NCBI RefSeq assembly: GCF_900155915.1
Contig: NZ_FTPO01000003.1
Location: 248,001-312,000, forward strand
Source: Microbacterium sp. RU33B
Lineage (GTDB): Bacteria > Actinomycetota > Actinomycetes > Actinomycetales > Microbacteriaceae
Reading direction: 5' to 3'
DNA length: 64,000 bases
The notes below the pieces were generated by a model that saw only the letters and a program-made list of their open reading frames with translations, made no database searches and was not told where the DNA came from. Position numbers and translations under genes: made by a program. Shown here one piece after another: positions 52,601 to 63,191 of the stretch. The first letter of the stretch is position 1. Each line of letters begins with the position of its first letter.

Positions 52601-54271
52601 GTCGGGTCCCGCCGGCGTCGTGCGCCGCCGGATGCGGAGAAGGACGCCGCCGACCGCGATCAGTGCCAGTGCGATCGACGCGAACGCCGTCGGATCCGCG
52701 CCGCCCGAACGGGCGAGCTGCCCGGTGGGGGGATCGCCCGGAGAGGGCGCGGCCGGGTCGACCGGGTCGACCGGATCGACGGGAGGAGGCGGGGGAACGG
52801 CGACGTAGGCGACCACGACCGCCGCGGAGCTCGCGGTGACGGCCCCGGCATCCGTCGACGCGCGCGCGGTGTTCGCGACGGCCGCGCCCGCCGAGGGCAC
52901 CGTGTACGCAGCGGTGCAGGCGAGTGCGGCACCGGGGGCGAGGGCGGCGACCGGTGCGCAGTCCGCGGCCGCCAGGTCGGTCGAGACCGACGGCGGGGCG
53001 AGCGTGACCGTCCCGGTGTTGCGTACGACGATGTCGTACGAGACGACGTCGCCCGCGGCGCTGTAGGTCGCGCGATCGGCGGTCATCGTCACCTCGAGTG
53101 CCCGGGTCTGCACGACCGGGACGGTGCTCGGCTGGGGGACGGCCGCGACCGGACCGCCCCATGCCGACCCGGTGGCCGACCACGAGCGGAGGATGACGCC
53201 GGCATCCACATCCTCCTGCGTGACGGTGTGCGTCGCGGTGCACGAGAGGGTCGCGCCCGGCGCGACATCCGTGCCCGGACAGGAGAGGGATGCCGGTCCG
53301 TCCGCCGTGACGGCGGCGCCCGTGACGGTGACGGTGCCCGTGTTGGCGAGAGCGAGGTCGTACGCGATGACGTCGCCCAGCGCGACCGGACCCGTCGGGG
53401 CGGCGACCGTGAGCGCGATGCCCGCCCGGTCGGTGACCAGCGAGGGCCCGATGAAGCCGAAGCCCACGTTGACGGCGCCGCCGGCGAGCTCGTTGTCGCC
53501 CACGATGACGACCATGCGCGACACAGGAGTCGCCGTGTCGGCGACGAAGCCCACCCAGCGGGTCGTGTTGTTGCCGCATGCCGCGATGTCGCCGCCGCAT
53601 CCGGCCTGTGATCCGACCGGGGCGATGGTCTGCTCCGACAGCAGGACGCCCGCCGAGTCGTAGAGCCGCAGGAGAGCCGGGATGCCTGCTCCGTCGGTGC
53701 GCGTCTCCAGATCGGCGAACCACGCGCCGAAGCCCAGGACGGGTCGGCTGAACGTGAAGTCCAGGGCGTCGCGCGTCGTGTTCTCGCCGGCGCCGCCGAA
53801 CGAGGTGAAGGCGAAGCCGTTGCCGTTGGTGCAGCCGGTGTTCCCCAGGATGACGGAGGGCCGGGGCGCGCCTCCCTGCAGCGTGAGACCCGCTCCGGTG
53901 CACACGGCGGTGCCGGGGTTGGGGGAGTTCGCCACGAAGACCGGCGAGGCATCCGTGCTGTAGCGTGCGCGCTGCACCGCTGCCGTCGTGCCGTCCGCCG
54001 CCGTCAGCAGCACGCCGGTGACCGGGGTGCCGACGGGGCCGGCGAGGATCGACGGGGCGGGCGGTGCGGCCCCTCGGGCCGTCAGTGCCGCAGACCACGG
54101 ATCCCGCAGCGCGCTGGCCGCCAGGCGGGCGGCGACGCTGCCGCCGCCGACCTCTCCGCCGGTGATCACCGAGACCGCGGCGGAGGCGGGCGCGGCGGAC
54201 AGCACGATCACCGTGGCCAGCAGCGCGATGACCGTCGTGCGCCATCCGGCGCGCGTCCGACGTCGGCGCAT
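52586..54271 (-). CDS. Cell-surface protein with DUF11-type repeats and sorting-like C-terminus
   Basis: 561 residues. A signal peptide (WRTTVIALLATVIVLSAAPASA) is followed by an ice-binding/choice-of-anchor-like N-terminal domain (VGFGFIGPSLVTDRAG near its end) and two DUF11/DUF7507-like repeats (PVALGDVIAYDLALANTGTV; AAGDVVSYDIVVRNTGTV). A Pro/Asp linker (PPPPVDPVDPVDPAAPSP) leads to LARSGG, a hydrophobic segment (FASIALALIAVGGVLL) and RIRRR. This resembles a sortase signal with a non-LPXTG motif. ATG 54271 follows GGGGGGAT. Confidence 0.87.
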   Translation of the reverse strand: MRRRRTRAGWRTTVIALLATVIVLSAAPASAAVSVITGGEVGGGSVAARLAASALRDPWSAALTARGAAPPAPSILAGPVGTPVTGVLLTAADGTTAAVQRARYSTDASPVFVANSPNPGTAVCTGAGLTLQGGAPRPSVILGNTGCTNGNGFAFTSFGGAGENTTRDALDFTFSRPVLGFGAWFADLETRTDGAGIPALLRLYDSAGVLLSEQTIAPVGSQAGCGGDIAACGNNTTRWVGFVADTATPVSRMVVIVGDNELAGGAVNVGFGFIGPSLVTDRAGIALTVAAPTGPVALGDVIAYDLALANTGTVTVTGAAVTADGPASLSCPGTDVAPGATLSCTATHTVTQEDVDAGVILRSWSATGSAWGGPVAAVPQPSTVPVVQTRALEVTMTADRATYSAAGDVVSYDIVVRNTGTVTLAPPSVSTDLAAADCAPVAALAPGAALACTAAYTVPSAGAAVANTARASTDAGAVTASSAAVVVAYVAVPPPPPVDPVDPVDPAAPSPGDPPTGQLARSGGADPTAFASIALALIAVGGVLLRIRRRTTPAGPDVNKG

Positions 54272-54383
54272 CGATCCCCCCAAAGACGACGCGCCGCTTC
54301 GGGACGACCGCGTCGCGATCAGTGTACTGGCGCGCGAACCGGCGCCGGCCGCTGCCCCCGAGGTGCATGTCGTGGACCGCGGG

Positions 54384-54389
54384 TAGGCT
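54384..54389 (+). promoter_or_regulatory. TAGGCT -10 box, leaderless start of ABC exporter operon
   Basis: TAGGCT ends seven bases before the GTG at 54397. This is the spacing at which transcription would start on the start codon, and no ribosome site is present. The -35 region is weak. Confidence 0.5.
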
Positions 54390-54396
54390 TCTGCGG

Positions 54397-55334
<938 letters not shown>

Positions 55335-55338
<4 letters not shown>

Positions 55339-56189
55339 GCGGAGCGACGACGGATGCCTCGCTCGACGCGCTGCGCGCCGAGGCGATGGAGTGGGGGCGC
55401 AAGCCCCGCAGATACGGCACGTGGTACGTCACCGAGCACATGGTGCGGGCGATGCGGGCCTACGGCTGGACGATCATCGTCGGCGCCCTCGGGCAGCCGA
55501 TCCTCTATCTGCTCGGCCTGGCCGTCGGGCTCGCGGCGCTCATCGACGCGCCGATCGCCGAGGGCGGTGTCGAGGTGTCGTACCTCGTCTTCGTCGCGCC
55601 GGCCCTGCTCATGACCGCTGCGATCTCGGTCGCGTCGGAGGAGTTCTCCTACCCGGTCATGGCGGGGTTCAAGTGGCGGAGGTACTTCTTCGGCTTCAGC
55701 GCGTCGGCGCTCTCTCCCGGCCAGATCGCGGGGGGCGTCGTGGCGGGCGCGTCGGCGCGCATCCTGTTCGTGTCGGCGGCGTACTACCTGTTCCTCTGGA
55801 TCTTCGGCGCGGTGCCGGATCCTGCCACCGGGTGGATCTCGATCGGCATCGGGCTCCTCGCGGGCCTCGCCTTCGGCATCCCGTACCTGGCGTACTCGGC
55901 GACGATCACCGAGGACAAGGGCCAGATCGCCCTCGTGCAGCGCTTCATCTTCATGCCGATGTTCCTGTTCTCGGGCACCTTCTATCCGCTCGCGACGCTG
56001 CCCCTGTGGCTGCAGTGGATCGGGTGGGTCTCGCCCTTGTGGCACGCATCCGAGCTCGGCCGCATCGTGACCTACGGCAAGCCCGCCGAGCCGTGGGCCA
56101 TCGCGGTGCACGTCGGCTATCTGCTGCTGCTGTCGATCGGCGCCTACCTGCTCGGGCGGCGCACGTTCCAGAGGAGGCTCGGGGAATGA
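55335..56189 (+). CDS. ABC-2 type exporter permease
   Basis: 284 residues with six membrane segments, beginning GWTIIVGALGQPILYLLGLAVGL. The ABC-2 signature region reads FIFMPMFLFSGTFYPLATLPLWLQWIGWVSPLWHASELGR. ATG overlaps the ATPase stop (ATGA). It pairs with the permease at 56186-57010 as a heterodimer. Confidence 0.93.
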
Positions 56190-57010
56190 CCGCCGTCATC
56201 GACGTCGACCCGGCTGTGCGCGCCGGCGGCGTGCGGGCCCTGTGGGCCGGAAACCCGCAGGCCGTCGTGCAGCGCGGGCTCATCGCCGCGCGCTCGTCGA
56301 GCTGGGCCGTCGTGCTCTCCGGCTTCTTCGAGCCCGTCTTCTATCTGCTGTCGATGGGCATCGGCCTGGGCGCGCTCATCGGCGAGGTCCAGACCTCCGG
56401 CGGCGTCGAGGTGCCCTACGCGGCGTTCATCGCACCGGCGCTCCTGGCGACGTCGGCCATGAACGGCGCCATCTACGACTCCACGTGGAACGTCTTCTTC
56501 AAGCTCAACTACGGCAAGCTCTACGAGGGCATGCTCGCGACGTCGCTCGGCCCGCTCGACGTGGCGCTCGGCGAGATCCTGTACGCGCTGCTGCGCGGCC
56601 TGCTTTACGCCACCGGCTTCATGGTCGTCATGCAGCTGATGGGACTCAACCTCGCGTGGACGGCCATCCTGGCCCTGCCCGCGGTCGTGCTCATCGCCTT
56701 CGGCTTCGCCAGTCTCGGCATGGCGGTCACGAGCTACATGAAGACCTTCCAGCAGATGGACTGGATCAACTTCGTGCTGCTGCCGATGTTCCTCTTCTCG
56801 GCGACGCTCTACCCGATCACGATATACCCCGAGTGGATCCAGGGCGTCATCATGGCGTTCCCGCTGTGGCACGGCGTCGAGCTCGTCCGGGGGCTCACCA
56901 CCGGCATCCTGAGCCCGGCCATGCTGTGGCACGTGCTCTACTACGTCGTCATGATCGCCGTGGGCCTCGTGTTCACGACCAAGCGGCTGCGCGCGCTCTT
57001 CCTCGACTGA
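56186..57010 (+). CDS. ABC-2 type exporter permease
   Basis: 274 residues, six membrane segments, with the ABC-2 signature FVLLPMFLFSATLYPITIYPEWIQGVIMAFPLWHGVELVRG. It starts in an ATGA overlap with the preceding permease and is similar to it, suggesting duplication. A strong terminator follows. Confidence 0.93.
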   Translation: MTAVIDVDPAVRAGGVRALWAGNPQAVVQRGLIAARSSSWAVVLSGFFEPVFYLLSMGIGLGALIGEVQTSGGVEVPYAAFIAPALLATSAMNGAIYDSTWNVFFKLNYGKLYEGMLATSLGPLDVALGEILYALLRGLLYATGFMVVMQLMGLNLAWTAILALPAVVLIAFGFASLGMAVTSYMKTFQQMDWINFVLLPMFLFSATLYPITIYPEWIQGVIMAFPLWHGVELVRGLTTGILSPAMLWHVLYYVVMIAVGLVFTTKRLRALFLD

Positions 57011-57024
57011 CCCGCTGAGACGAC

Positions 57025-57056
57025 GGATGCCCCGGACCGCGTGGTCCGGGGCATCC
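57025..57056 (+). terminator. 14-bp perfect stem terminator after the ABC-2 exporter
   Basis: Arms 57025-57038 and 57043-57056 are exact complements over 14 bases with a GCGT loop, 15 bases after the last exporter gene and between convergent genes. Confidence 0.8.
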
Positions 57057-57069
57057 CGCGTCGTCCGGC

Positions 57070-57423
57070 TCAGCGCCAGATGACGGCGAGGCCGGCGTTC
57101 AGCAGGGTCAGGATGCCGATGCTCCAGAAGAGCGCGGACGGGACAGAGCCCTCCCGGCGCTGCCGGGCCGCCCCGATGCCGAGGATCGCTCCGATCGCGA
57201 GCAGCACCACGAGCTTCACGCCGAGCTTGACGTAGTTGAGCTCGTACGAGATGCCCCAGGGAGCTGCGAGGGCGAGTCCGGTGACGGCCGCGATGGTCAT
57301 GCCGATCGACATGAGGCGCGTGAAGTGGGCGCGCCGGGCGACCGCTTCGACGAGCCACGCCCCGAAGAGCACGGCGAAGCCGATGATGTGCAGGTAGACG
57401 ACGATGTGCCGCAGGATCTCCAT
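57070..57423 (-). CDS. Small four-segment membrane protein, unknown function
   Basis: 117 residues. Four membrane segments: HIVVYLHIIGFAVLFGAWLV, MSIGMTIAAVTGLALAAPWG, VKLGVKLVVLLAIGAILGIG and ALFWSIGILTLLNAGLAVIW. His8 and His14 in the first segment could be haem or metal ligands, as in CopD-like proteins, but this is only suggestive. ATG 57423 is seven bases after TAGCCT, so it may be leaderless; ATG 57429 is the alternative. Confidence 0.8.
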   Translation of the reverse strand: MEILRHIVVYLHIIGFAVLFGAWLVEAVARRAHFTRLMSIGMTIAAVTGLALAAPWGISYELNYVKLGVKLVVLLAIGAILGIGAARQRREGSVPSALFWSIGILTLLNAGLAVIWR

Positions 57424-57473
57424 GACCATCAGGCTACCTGAAGGTCGCCGATGGCCGAAAGAGCGGCGGGGGC

Positions 57474-57947
57474 TCAGGCCCGCAGCGCTCGGAGCACGAG
57501 GGCCGTGGAGATGGCGGCATCGGCGGCCTCGGCGCCCTTGTCCTCCTTCGACCCCTCGAGGCCCGCACGATCCAGCCCCTGCTGCTCGTCGTCGAGCGTC
57601 AGCACGCCGAAGCCGACCGGCTTGCCCGTGTCGAGGGCGACGCGGGTGAGGCCGTCGGTCGCCGCCGACGAGACGTATTCGAAGTGGGGCGTGCCACCGC
57701 GGATGATGACGCCGAGCGCCACGACCGCGTCGGCGCCGGCGTCGAGGGCGACCTTGCAGGCCACCGGCAGCTCGAACGATCCGGGCACGCGCACGAGCCG
57801 CCACGAGGCCCCCGACGCCTCCAGCACCCGCTCGGCGCCCGCGATGAGCCCGTTCGTGATGACGTCGTGCCACGTGCCCGCGACGACGACGACGTCGAGT
57901 CCCGTGGCATCCGTTCCGCCCGTGATGGGCGCTCCCTTGCCGCTCAT
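57474..57947 (-). CDS. ribH: 6,7-dimethyl-8-ribityllumazine synthase
   Basis: 157 residues. It condenses the ribityl pyrimidine with dihydroxybutanone phosphate to give lumazine. Motifs: [77 protein letters not shown] overlaps the ribBA stop as ATGA. It is the last gene of the riboflavin operon. Confidence 0.96.
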   Translation of the reverse strand: MSGKGAPITGGTDATGLDVVVVAGTWHDVITNGLIAGAERVLEASGASWRLVRVPGSFELPVACKVALDAGADAVVALGVIIRGGTPHFEYVSSAATDGLTRVALDTGKPVGFGVLTLDDEQQGLDRAGLEGSKEDKGAEAADAAISTALVLRALRA

Positions 57948-59230
57948 GCTCCGGCTCCTTCGGTCAGTCGCGAGCTGTTCAGAGCATCGCTGAGGTCCTG
58001 TTCGGCGATGATGTGGCCCATCCGCTCGGCCTTCGTCGCGAGGTACTGGTGGTTGTTCGGTCCGACGCCGACCAGCAGCGGCACCTGCTCGACGATGTCG
58101 AGGCCGAGACCGCGCAGCTGGTTCACCTTGTCGGTGTTGTTGGTCAGCAGCCGGATCCTGTCCACGCCGAGGTCGGCCAGGATGCCGGCGGCCGCGGCAT
58201 AGTCTCGAGCGTCGGCGGGGAGGCCGAGCGCGAGGTTGGCATCGACCGTGTCGAGGCCGCGCTCCTGGAGGCTGTAGGCGCGGAGCTTGTTGATGAGGCC
58301 GATGCCCCGGCCCTCGTGGCCGCGCATGTAGATGACGACGCCGCCGTCGGTCTCGATCGCATCGAGGGCGGCGTCGAGCTGCGGCCCGCACTCGCACTTG
58401 AGTGAGCCGAACGCCTCACCCGTCAGGCACTCCGAGTGCACCCGCACGAGCGGGGCGTCTTCGGTGAGGTCGCCGGAGACGACCGCGAGGTGATCGGTGC
58501 CGGTCACCCGGTCCTTGTACGCGAGGAAGCGGAAGTCGCCGTGGGAGGTCGGAACCTGGGCCTCGGCGCGCAGACTCACGCGGCGCTTGTGCACGGCGTG
58601 CGCATGCGGGACGTCGACGGGCTCGGTCTCGTCGAGGTAGGCGATGAGCTGCTCGATCGTGATCACGAGCACGCCGTCGCGCTCGCCGAGCTCGATGAGT
58701 CCGGGCAGGCGCATCATCGATCCGTCCTCGGCGACGACCTCGGCGATCGCGCCGACGGGCTGGAGCCCCGCGAGGCGCATGAGGTCGACGGCGGCCTCGG
58801 TGTGGCCGCCGCGCTCGCGCACGCCTCCGTCGACGGCGCGCAGCGGCAGGATGTGACCCGGACGGATGACGCTGGACGGCGTCGACTCGGGGTTCGCCAG
58901 CACATTGAGGGTGTGCGCGCGGTCCGACGCCGAGATGCCCGTCGACACGCGGTCGGCTGCGTCGACGCTCACGGTGTAGGCGGTTCCCCGGGCGTCCTCG
59001 TTCATGGCGACCATGGGCGGCAGATCGAGGTTGTCGGCCCAGTCGGCGGGCATGGGCGCGCAGATGAAGCCGCTCGACCAGCGCACCGTCCAGGCGATCC
59101 ACTCGGGCGTCGCGAGCTCCGCGGAGAGGATCACGTCGCCCTCGTTCTCACGGTTCTCGTCGTCGGCGACGATGACGGGACGCCCGGCGCGCAGGGCGTC
59201 GAGAGCGTCGGGGATGGTGGCAAGGCTCAT
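57944..59230 (-). CDS. ribBA: Bifunctional DHBP synthase / GTP cyclohydrolase II
   Basis: 428 residues. The N-terminal half (about 1-205) makes 3,4-dihydroxy-2-butanone 4-phosphate: [31 protein letters not shown]. The C-terminal half is GTP cyclohydrolase [26 protein letters not shown] with the zinc Cys residues, [19 protein letters not shown], and LLTNNTDKV. Both ends overlap neighbours as ATGA. It supplies both precursors to the pathway. Confidence 0.97.
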   Translation of the reverse strand: MSLATIPDALDALRAGRPVIVADDENRENEGDVILSAELATPEWIAWTVRWSSGFICAPMPADWADNLDLPPMVAMNEDARGTAYTVSVDAADRVSTGISASDRAHTLNVLANPESTPSSVIRPGHILPLRAVDGGVRERGGHTEAAVDLMRLAGLQPVGAIAEVVAEDGSMMRLPGLIELGERDGVLVITIEQLIAYLDETEPVDVPHAHAVHKRRVSLRAEAQVPTSHGDFRFLAYKDRVTGTDHLAVVSGDLTEDAPLVRVHSECLTGEAFGSLKCECGPQLDAALDAIETDGGVVIYMRGHEGRGIGLINKLRAYSLQERGLDTVDANLALGLPADARDYAAAAGILADLGVDRIRLLTNNTDKVNQLRGLGLDIVEQVPLLVGVGPNNHQYLATKAERMGHIIAEQDLSDALNSSRLTEGAGA

Positions 59231-59883
59231 CGCGAGCCCCCTTCGTTCGAGGAGATCTGTGGAGTGGACGCGGAGGTGCCGAAAGCGAGCATCCGCTGCA
59301 CGTGGCGGGCCAGGATGTCGGTCTCGAGGTTGACGCGGTCGCCGGCGACGCGCGTCCCCAGGGTGGTGGCGGCGAGGGTCTCGGGGATGAGCGACACCTC
59401 GAACCAGTGGCCGTCGGAGCCGGTCGCGGGTGAGACGTCGCTGACCGTCAGCGAGACGCCGTCGACCGCGATGGATCCCTTGTCGACGACGAGCGGGGCG
59501 AGCTCGGCCGGGAGGGCGATGCGCAGGACGCGCCACTGGGCGCCGGGGCGCACCTCCAGCAGCTCGCCGGTGCCGTCGATGTGCCCCTGGACGATGTGCC
59601 CGCCGAGACGGCCGTGCGCCCGGGTCGCGCGCTCGAGATTGACCGCGCGGCCGGCGGCGACGCCGGACAGCGTCGACATGTCGAGCGTCTGGCGCATGAC
59701 GTCGGCGGTGAACCAGTCCTCGCCCTGATCGACGACGGTGAGGCACACGCCGCTGACGGCGATCGAGTCGCCGTGGGCGGCATCCGTCACCGCCTTCGGC
59801 GCGCGCACCGTGAGCCGCACGCCGTCGCCGGACTCGTCGACGGCCGTGACCGCGCCGATCTCCTCCACGATTCCCGTGAACAT
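59227..59883 (-). CDS. ribE: Riboflavin synthase, alpha chain
   Basis: 218 residues. It dismutates two lumazines to riboflavin. The two lumazine-binding repeats are clear: MFTGIVEEIGAV with DSIAVSGVCLTVV, and GHIVQGHIDGTGELLE with GSIAVDGVSLTV. The ATG shares one base with the ribD stop (TGATG), and the stop overlaps ribBA as ATGA. Confidence 0.96.
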   Translation of the reverse strand: MFTGIVEEIGAVTAVDESGDGVRLTVRAPKAVTDAAHGDSIAVSGVCLTVVDQGEDWFTADVMRQTLDMSTLSGVAAGRAVNLERATRAHGRLGGHIVQGHIDGTGELLEVRPGAQWRVLRIALPAELAPLVVDKGSIAVDGVSLTVSDVSPATGSDGHWFEVSLIPETLAATTLGTRVAGDRVNLETDILARHVQRMLAFGTSASTPQISSNEGGSR

Positions 59884-60980
59884 CAGTCGTCTCCTCCCGG
59901 GACCGCGGCCCCTGAGTGTGTCTTCCCGGTCCCCGAATCCGTCGACCCGGTGCCCGAGCCTGTCGAAGGGCGGGGGGCGGCCACGACCAGCAGGTCGTCG
60001 CCGAAGTGCTCGACGGATGCCACGCGGAGTCGCAGCTGATCGTCGATGGTCTGCACCCCGATGTCGCCGAGGGCCGGCATCCCGCCGCCCAGAAGCGTGG
60101 GAGCGATGTAGGCGAGGATCTCGTCGACGAGCCCGGCGCGCAGGAACGCGCCGGCGATCGTCGGCCCGCCCTCCACGAACACCCGCTGCACCCCGCGGTC
60201 GCGAAGGTCGGCGAGCAGAGCGACGAGGTCGCGTCCGTCGTGCTGCACGAGGGCGAGCGGATGCCTGCGGACGGCGGCGTCGGCGGGCACCGGGCGCACA
60301 CCGAGCACGACGGGCATCGGCTGGTGGTCGTACCGCGAGCCGTCCGCCGTCCGGGCGGTGAGTGCCGGGTCGTCGGCGAGGAGCGTGCCGGTTCCCACGA
60401 CGATCGCGTCGGCACGGGAGCGGCGGCGGTGCACGTCGGCGCGGGCATCGGGGCCGGTGATCCACTGGCTGGTGCCGTCGGAGGCCGCCGCTCGACCGTC
60501 GAGCGACTGCGCCCACTTGACCGTGACGAACGGGCGACCGAGGCGCTGCACCTCGAGCCAGGAATGGAGCAGGGCGGCCGCATCGTCGGCGAGGACGCCG
60601 GACACGACATCCACTCCCGCATCGCGCAGCCGCTCGGCACCGCCCGACGACTCCGCGCCGGGGTCGTCGGCGGCGTACACGACTCGCGCCACGCCCGCGC
60701 TGATCAGGGCTTCGGAGCACGGGCCGGTGCGCCCCGTGTGATTGCACGGCTCGAGGGTGACCACGGCGGTGGCCCCCCGGGCCGCGCCGGGAGCGAGCTT
60801 GGACAGAGCGTCGACCTCGGCATGCGCCGTGCCGGCGCCCCGGTGCCAGCCTTCGGCGAGCACATCGCCTGCGGGGGAGAGGAGGACGGCGCCCACTTGC
60901 GGATTCAGGCCGCGCGGGCCGTGCGTCGCCAGCTCGAGGGCGTGCCGCATGGCACGTCGCTCCGCGTCGTTCGCCGTCAT
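59883..60980 (-). CDS. ribD: Bifunctional riboflavin deaminase/reductase
   Basis: 365 residues. The N-terminal deaminase has the zinc site TAHAEVDAL and LEPCNHTGRTGPCSEAL. The C-terminal reductase includes VTVKWAQSLDGRAA, RRSRADAIVVGTGTLLADDP and VFVEGGPTIAGAFL. The last 28 residues are a low-complexity tail built from three seven-residue repeats (STGSGTG, STDSGTG, KTHSGAA). It is the first gene of the operon, 79 bases downstream of the FMN riboswitch. Confidence 0.96.
   Translation of the reverse strand: MTANDAERRAMRHALELATHGPRGLNPQVGAVLLSPAGDVLAEGWHRGAGTAHAEVDALSKLAPGAARGATAVVTLEPCNHTGRTGPCSEALISAGVARVVYAADDPGAESSGGAERLRDAGVDVVSGVLADDAAALLHSWLEVQRLGRPFVTVKWAQSLDGRAAASDGTSQWITGPDARADVHRRRSRADAIVVGTGTLLADDPALTARTADGSRYDHQPMPVVLGVRPVPADAAVRRHPLALVQHDGRDLVALLADLRDRGVQRVFVEGGPTIAGAFLRAGLVDEILAYIAPTLLGGGMPALGDIGVQTIDDQLRLRVASVEHFGDDLLVVAAPRPSTGSGTGSTDSGTGKTHSGAAVPGGDD
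59904..59966 (-). repeat. Three 21-bp tandem repeats in the 3' end of ribD
   Basis: Units at 59946-59966, 59925-59945 and 59904-59924 are imperfect 21-base copies that keep the reading frame. The first resembles the CTTCGACAGGCTC-type repeated word that is frequent between genes of this actinobacterial group, so the tail may be a captured intergenic repeat. Confidence 0.65.
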
Positions 60981-61058
60981 CCGTCCCGTCCTGAGTTCCG
61001 AGTTCTCGGACTCCGGGGCAACGGGAAGTGCCGGCCGCCGACCGATGTCGACTGCCGT

Positions 61059-61216
61059 CGTGCGCCTCCCATCCGGACTAGCGATGGCGTCGCCATCGCA
61101 TCACCGTCGGTCCCGGAATCGCACCGGATCAGCCTGGGCAGGATATCGAAGTGATGACCTGCTGCGGCTCGCGGACTATCACCGCCGGTTCGGATTCTCA
61201 CCGACCCCGGAGCACG
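61059..61216 (-). ncRNA. FMN riboswitch (RFN element) of the rib operon
   Basis: Read on the minus strand, conserved RFN pieces occur in order: GTGCTCCGGGGTCGGTGAGA, ATCCGAACCGGCGGT, GATAGTCCGCGAG, GATCCGGTGCGATTCCGG, GACCGACGGT and AGTCCGGATGGGAGG-CGCACG. The outer stem pairs CGTGCTCC with GGAGGCGCACG. FMN binding would lower expression of ribD-ribE-ribBA-ribH. The stretch to the ATG (60981-61058) is GC-rich and probably holds the expression platform. Confidence 0.95.
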
Positions 61217-61309
61217 TAGATGCTCATGAGCTTACTCAACGCCGGGCGCGACGTTTCATTCCGTGTCGCTTCCGTGTGACGGGAAGCGACACGCCCGCGG
61301 CGTCGGCCG

Positions 61310-62242
61310 TCAGAAGGGCACGTTGCCGGCGCTGCAGTAGGAGCCGGGGGAGTGCACGCCGTGCGCGATGCGCAGCTCAGCCTCGTCGTCCTGCGTCGTA
61401 TCCGGCGCGAACGGGGCCGCGACGTTCCAGACGAAGCCGGCCTCGTCCGGATTGCGACGCGCGTGCTCGCGCAGACCGACGGGGAGGAGACGCAGTCGCC
61501 GGTCGACCCACTCGGCGTCCCAGGGGCCCTCGGCGGCGATCTGCTCGGCGGCGCGGAACTCGTAGTAGATCGTGCGCCGGAGGCGATTGCCCTGCACCGC
61601 CTCGCTGCCGTGGACGATCATCACGTCGTGCACGAGCACATCGCCGGGCTCCAGCTCGACCTGGATGACGCCGGGGGCGTCCCAGCCGTACTCCTCCTGG
61701 AGCTGGCAGACGTCGACCGGCGCGAGGTGGGACCCGGGGGCGACGCGTAGCGCACCCTCGCCGGCGCGAGAGGCATCGAGGTAGACGTCGACGTTGAAGA
61801 TCCGCCGCGTGCGGGGGTGCACGGCATCCTGGTGCCAGTCGATCGCGGCGCCGTCGCCTTCGTCCTTGAACACCAGCGACTCGTACGTGGGGACGAGGTT
61901 CGGCCCCGCGAGGCTCTCGGCGATGCCGAGCACGGCGGGGCTCCCGAGCAGCTCGAGCGAGGCCGACCGGCCCTTGCTGTGCAGGTAGTCCACCCGGAAC
62001 ATCCGCCGCTCGCCACCGCGCTGCGCGTAGTGGTAATCCGCAGCGGCGGGGTCGTCGGGCCCGACGTCGCGCCCGTCGCCGATCCATCCGTCCGCTGCGG
62101 CACGGAGCCGATCGAGCAGGGGTGCGGGGATGCGGTTCCTCAGGACGAGGTATCCCTCGCGATCGAAGCGCGCGATCTCTTCTGCGCTCAGGTGGTACGG
62201 CTGAGTCGCGACGGGGGGTTCGATGGTGGTCGTGGTCGACAT
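61310..62242 (-). CDS. Phytanoyl-CoA dioxygenase (PhyH) family oxygenase
   Basis: 310 residues. Fe(II)/2-oxoglutarate-dependent hydroxylase fold. The metal triad is readable: His and Asp in IDWHQDAVHP, and the distal His in VLVHDVMIVHGSEAVQGN, with Arg of LRRTIYYEFR as the probable 2-oxoglutarate anchor. The substrate cannot be told from sequence; PhyH enzymes act on acyl-CoA, secondary metabolites or small molecules. It is divergent from an AraC-type activator, across 96 bases, which is its likely regulator. Confidence 0.9.
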   Translation of the reverse strand: MSTTTTIEPPVATQPYHLSAEEIARFDREGYLVLRNRIPAPLLDRLRAAADGWIGDGRDVGPDDPAAADYHYAQRGGERRMFRVDYLHSKGRSASLELLGSPAVLGIAESLAGPNLVPTYESLVFKDEGDGAAIDWHQDAVHPRTRRIFNVDVYLDASRAGEGALRVAPGSHLAPVDVCQLQEEYGWDAPGVIQVELEPGDVLVHDVMIVHGSEAVQGNRLRRTIYYEFRAAEQIAAEGPWDAEWVDRRLRLLPVGLREHARRNPDEAGFVWNVAAPFAPDTTQDDEAELRIAHGVHSPGSYCSAGNVPF

Positions 62243-62338
62243 GAGGCTCTCCTCGGATCAGGGACGCTTCCACGTTAGGAAGCACTATCCCGCACGACCT
62301 CCGCGATAGAGGGGAGGAATTCTGGAATAGTGAGGACC

Positions 62339-63172
62339 ATGGACGCGGAGCGGGCGTCGTTCGGGCTGGACTGCTGGCAGGGGCCGACGCGGGGGATGAC
62401 CGCGGCGCACCGGCACGACGATCTGGAGTTCAACCACGCCGACGTCGACCTGGAGTACGTCATCGACGGGCGCAGCCGCGTCATCCCGGCCGGAACGGTG
62501 GCCGTCTTCTGGGCGGCGCGCCCGCACCAGCTCGTCGGGGGCACGGACACGGGGACGGAGACGTGGCTCACGGTGCCGCTCCGGCAGGCCCTGGCCTGGC
62601 GGCTCCCGGCGGGGTTCATGCGGAGGATGATGGCGGGCGAGGTCGTGGCGGTTCCGGCGACTCCCGGGATCGGTCTCGACGAGCGCGCGCCGCGCTGGAC
62701 GGGAGAGCTCGCAGCCGGAGGGCTCGCTCACCGGATCGCCGGGCTCGAGATCGAGGCGTTCGCGCTGCGTCTCGCAGACGCCGCCGACGCCGCCGCCGAG
62801 GGCGTGCACCTCGACGACTCGGCGCTCCGCCGCGACGGCGGTGCTCCCCGCGCCGCAGCGGCGGCCATGGCCGCTCTCATGTCGGAGCGCTCCGCGGAGG
62901 ATCTCTCCGTCGGCGACATCGCCGGGCACGTCCACCTCCACCCGCAGTACGCGATGTCGGTCTTCCGCGCGGCGCTCGGCATCACGATCGGCGACTACCT
63001 CGCCCAGTGCCGGGTGGCCGCGGCGCAGCAGCTGCTGCTCACCACCGATCTCGCCGTTCCCGATGTCGGCTTCGCCGCGGGCTTCGGCTCGCACAGCCAG
63101 TTCTACGATCGCTTCCGCAGATGGTGCGGAGAGACTCCGGCCGCCTACCGCCGCCGACTGCGCGCGATCTGA
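62339..63172 (+). CDS. AraC-family transcriptional regulator
   Basis: 277 residues. An N-terminal cupin-like sensor (HRHDDLEFNHADVDLEYVIDG, VIPAGTVAVFWAARPHQLVG) precedes a double helix-turn-helix (SVGDIAGHVHLHPQYAMSVF; GFAAGFGSHSQFYDRFRRWCGETPAAYRR). ATG 62339 is chosen, with GAGGA just upstream; GTG 62330 is in frame. It is divergent from the PhyH gene. Confidence 0.9.
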   Translation: MDAERASFGLDCWQGPTRGMTAAHRHDDLEFNHADVDLEYVIDGRSRVIPAGTVAVFWAARPHQLVGGTDTGTETWLTVPLRQALAWRLPAGFMRRMMAGEVVAVPATPGIGLDERAPRWTGELAAGGLAHRIAGLEIEAFALRLADAADAAAEGVHLDDSALRRDGGAPRAAAAAMAALMSERSAEDLSVGDIAGHVHLHPQYAMSVFRAALGITIGDYLAQCRVAAAQQLLLTTDLAVPDVGFAAGFGSHSQFYDRFRRWCGETPAAYRRRLRAI

Positions 63173-63191
63173 CGGCGCGTCGCGCCGCCGG

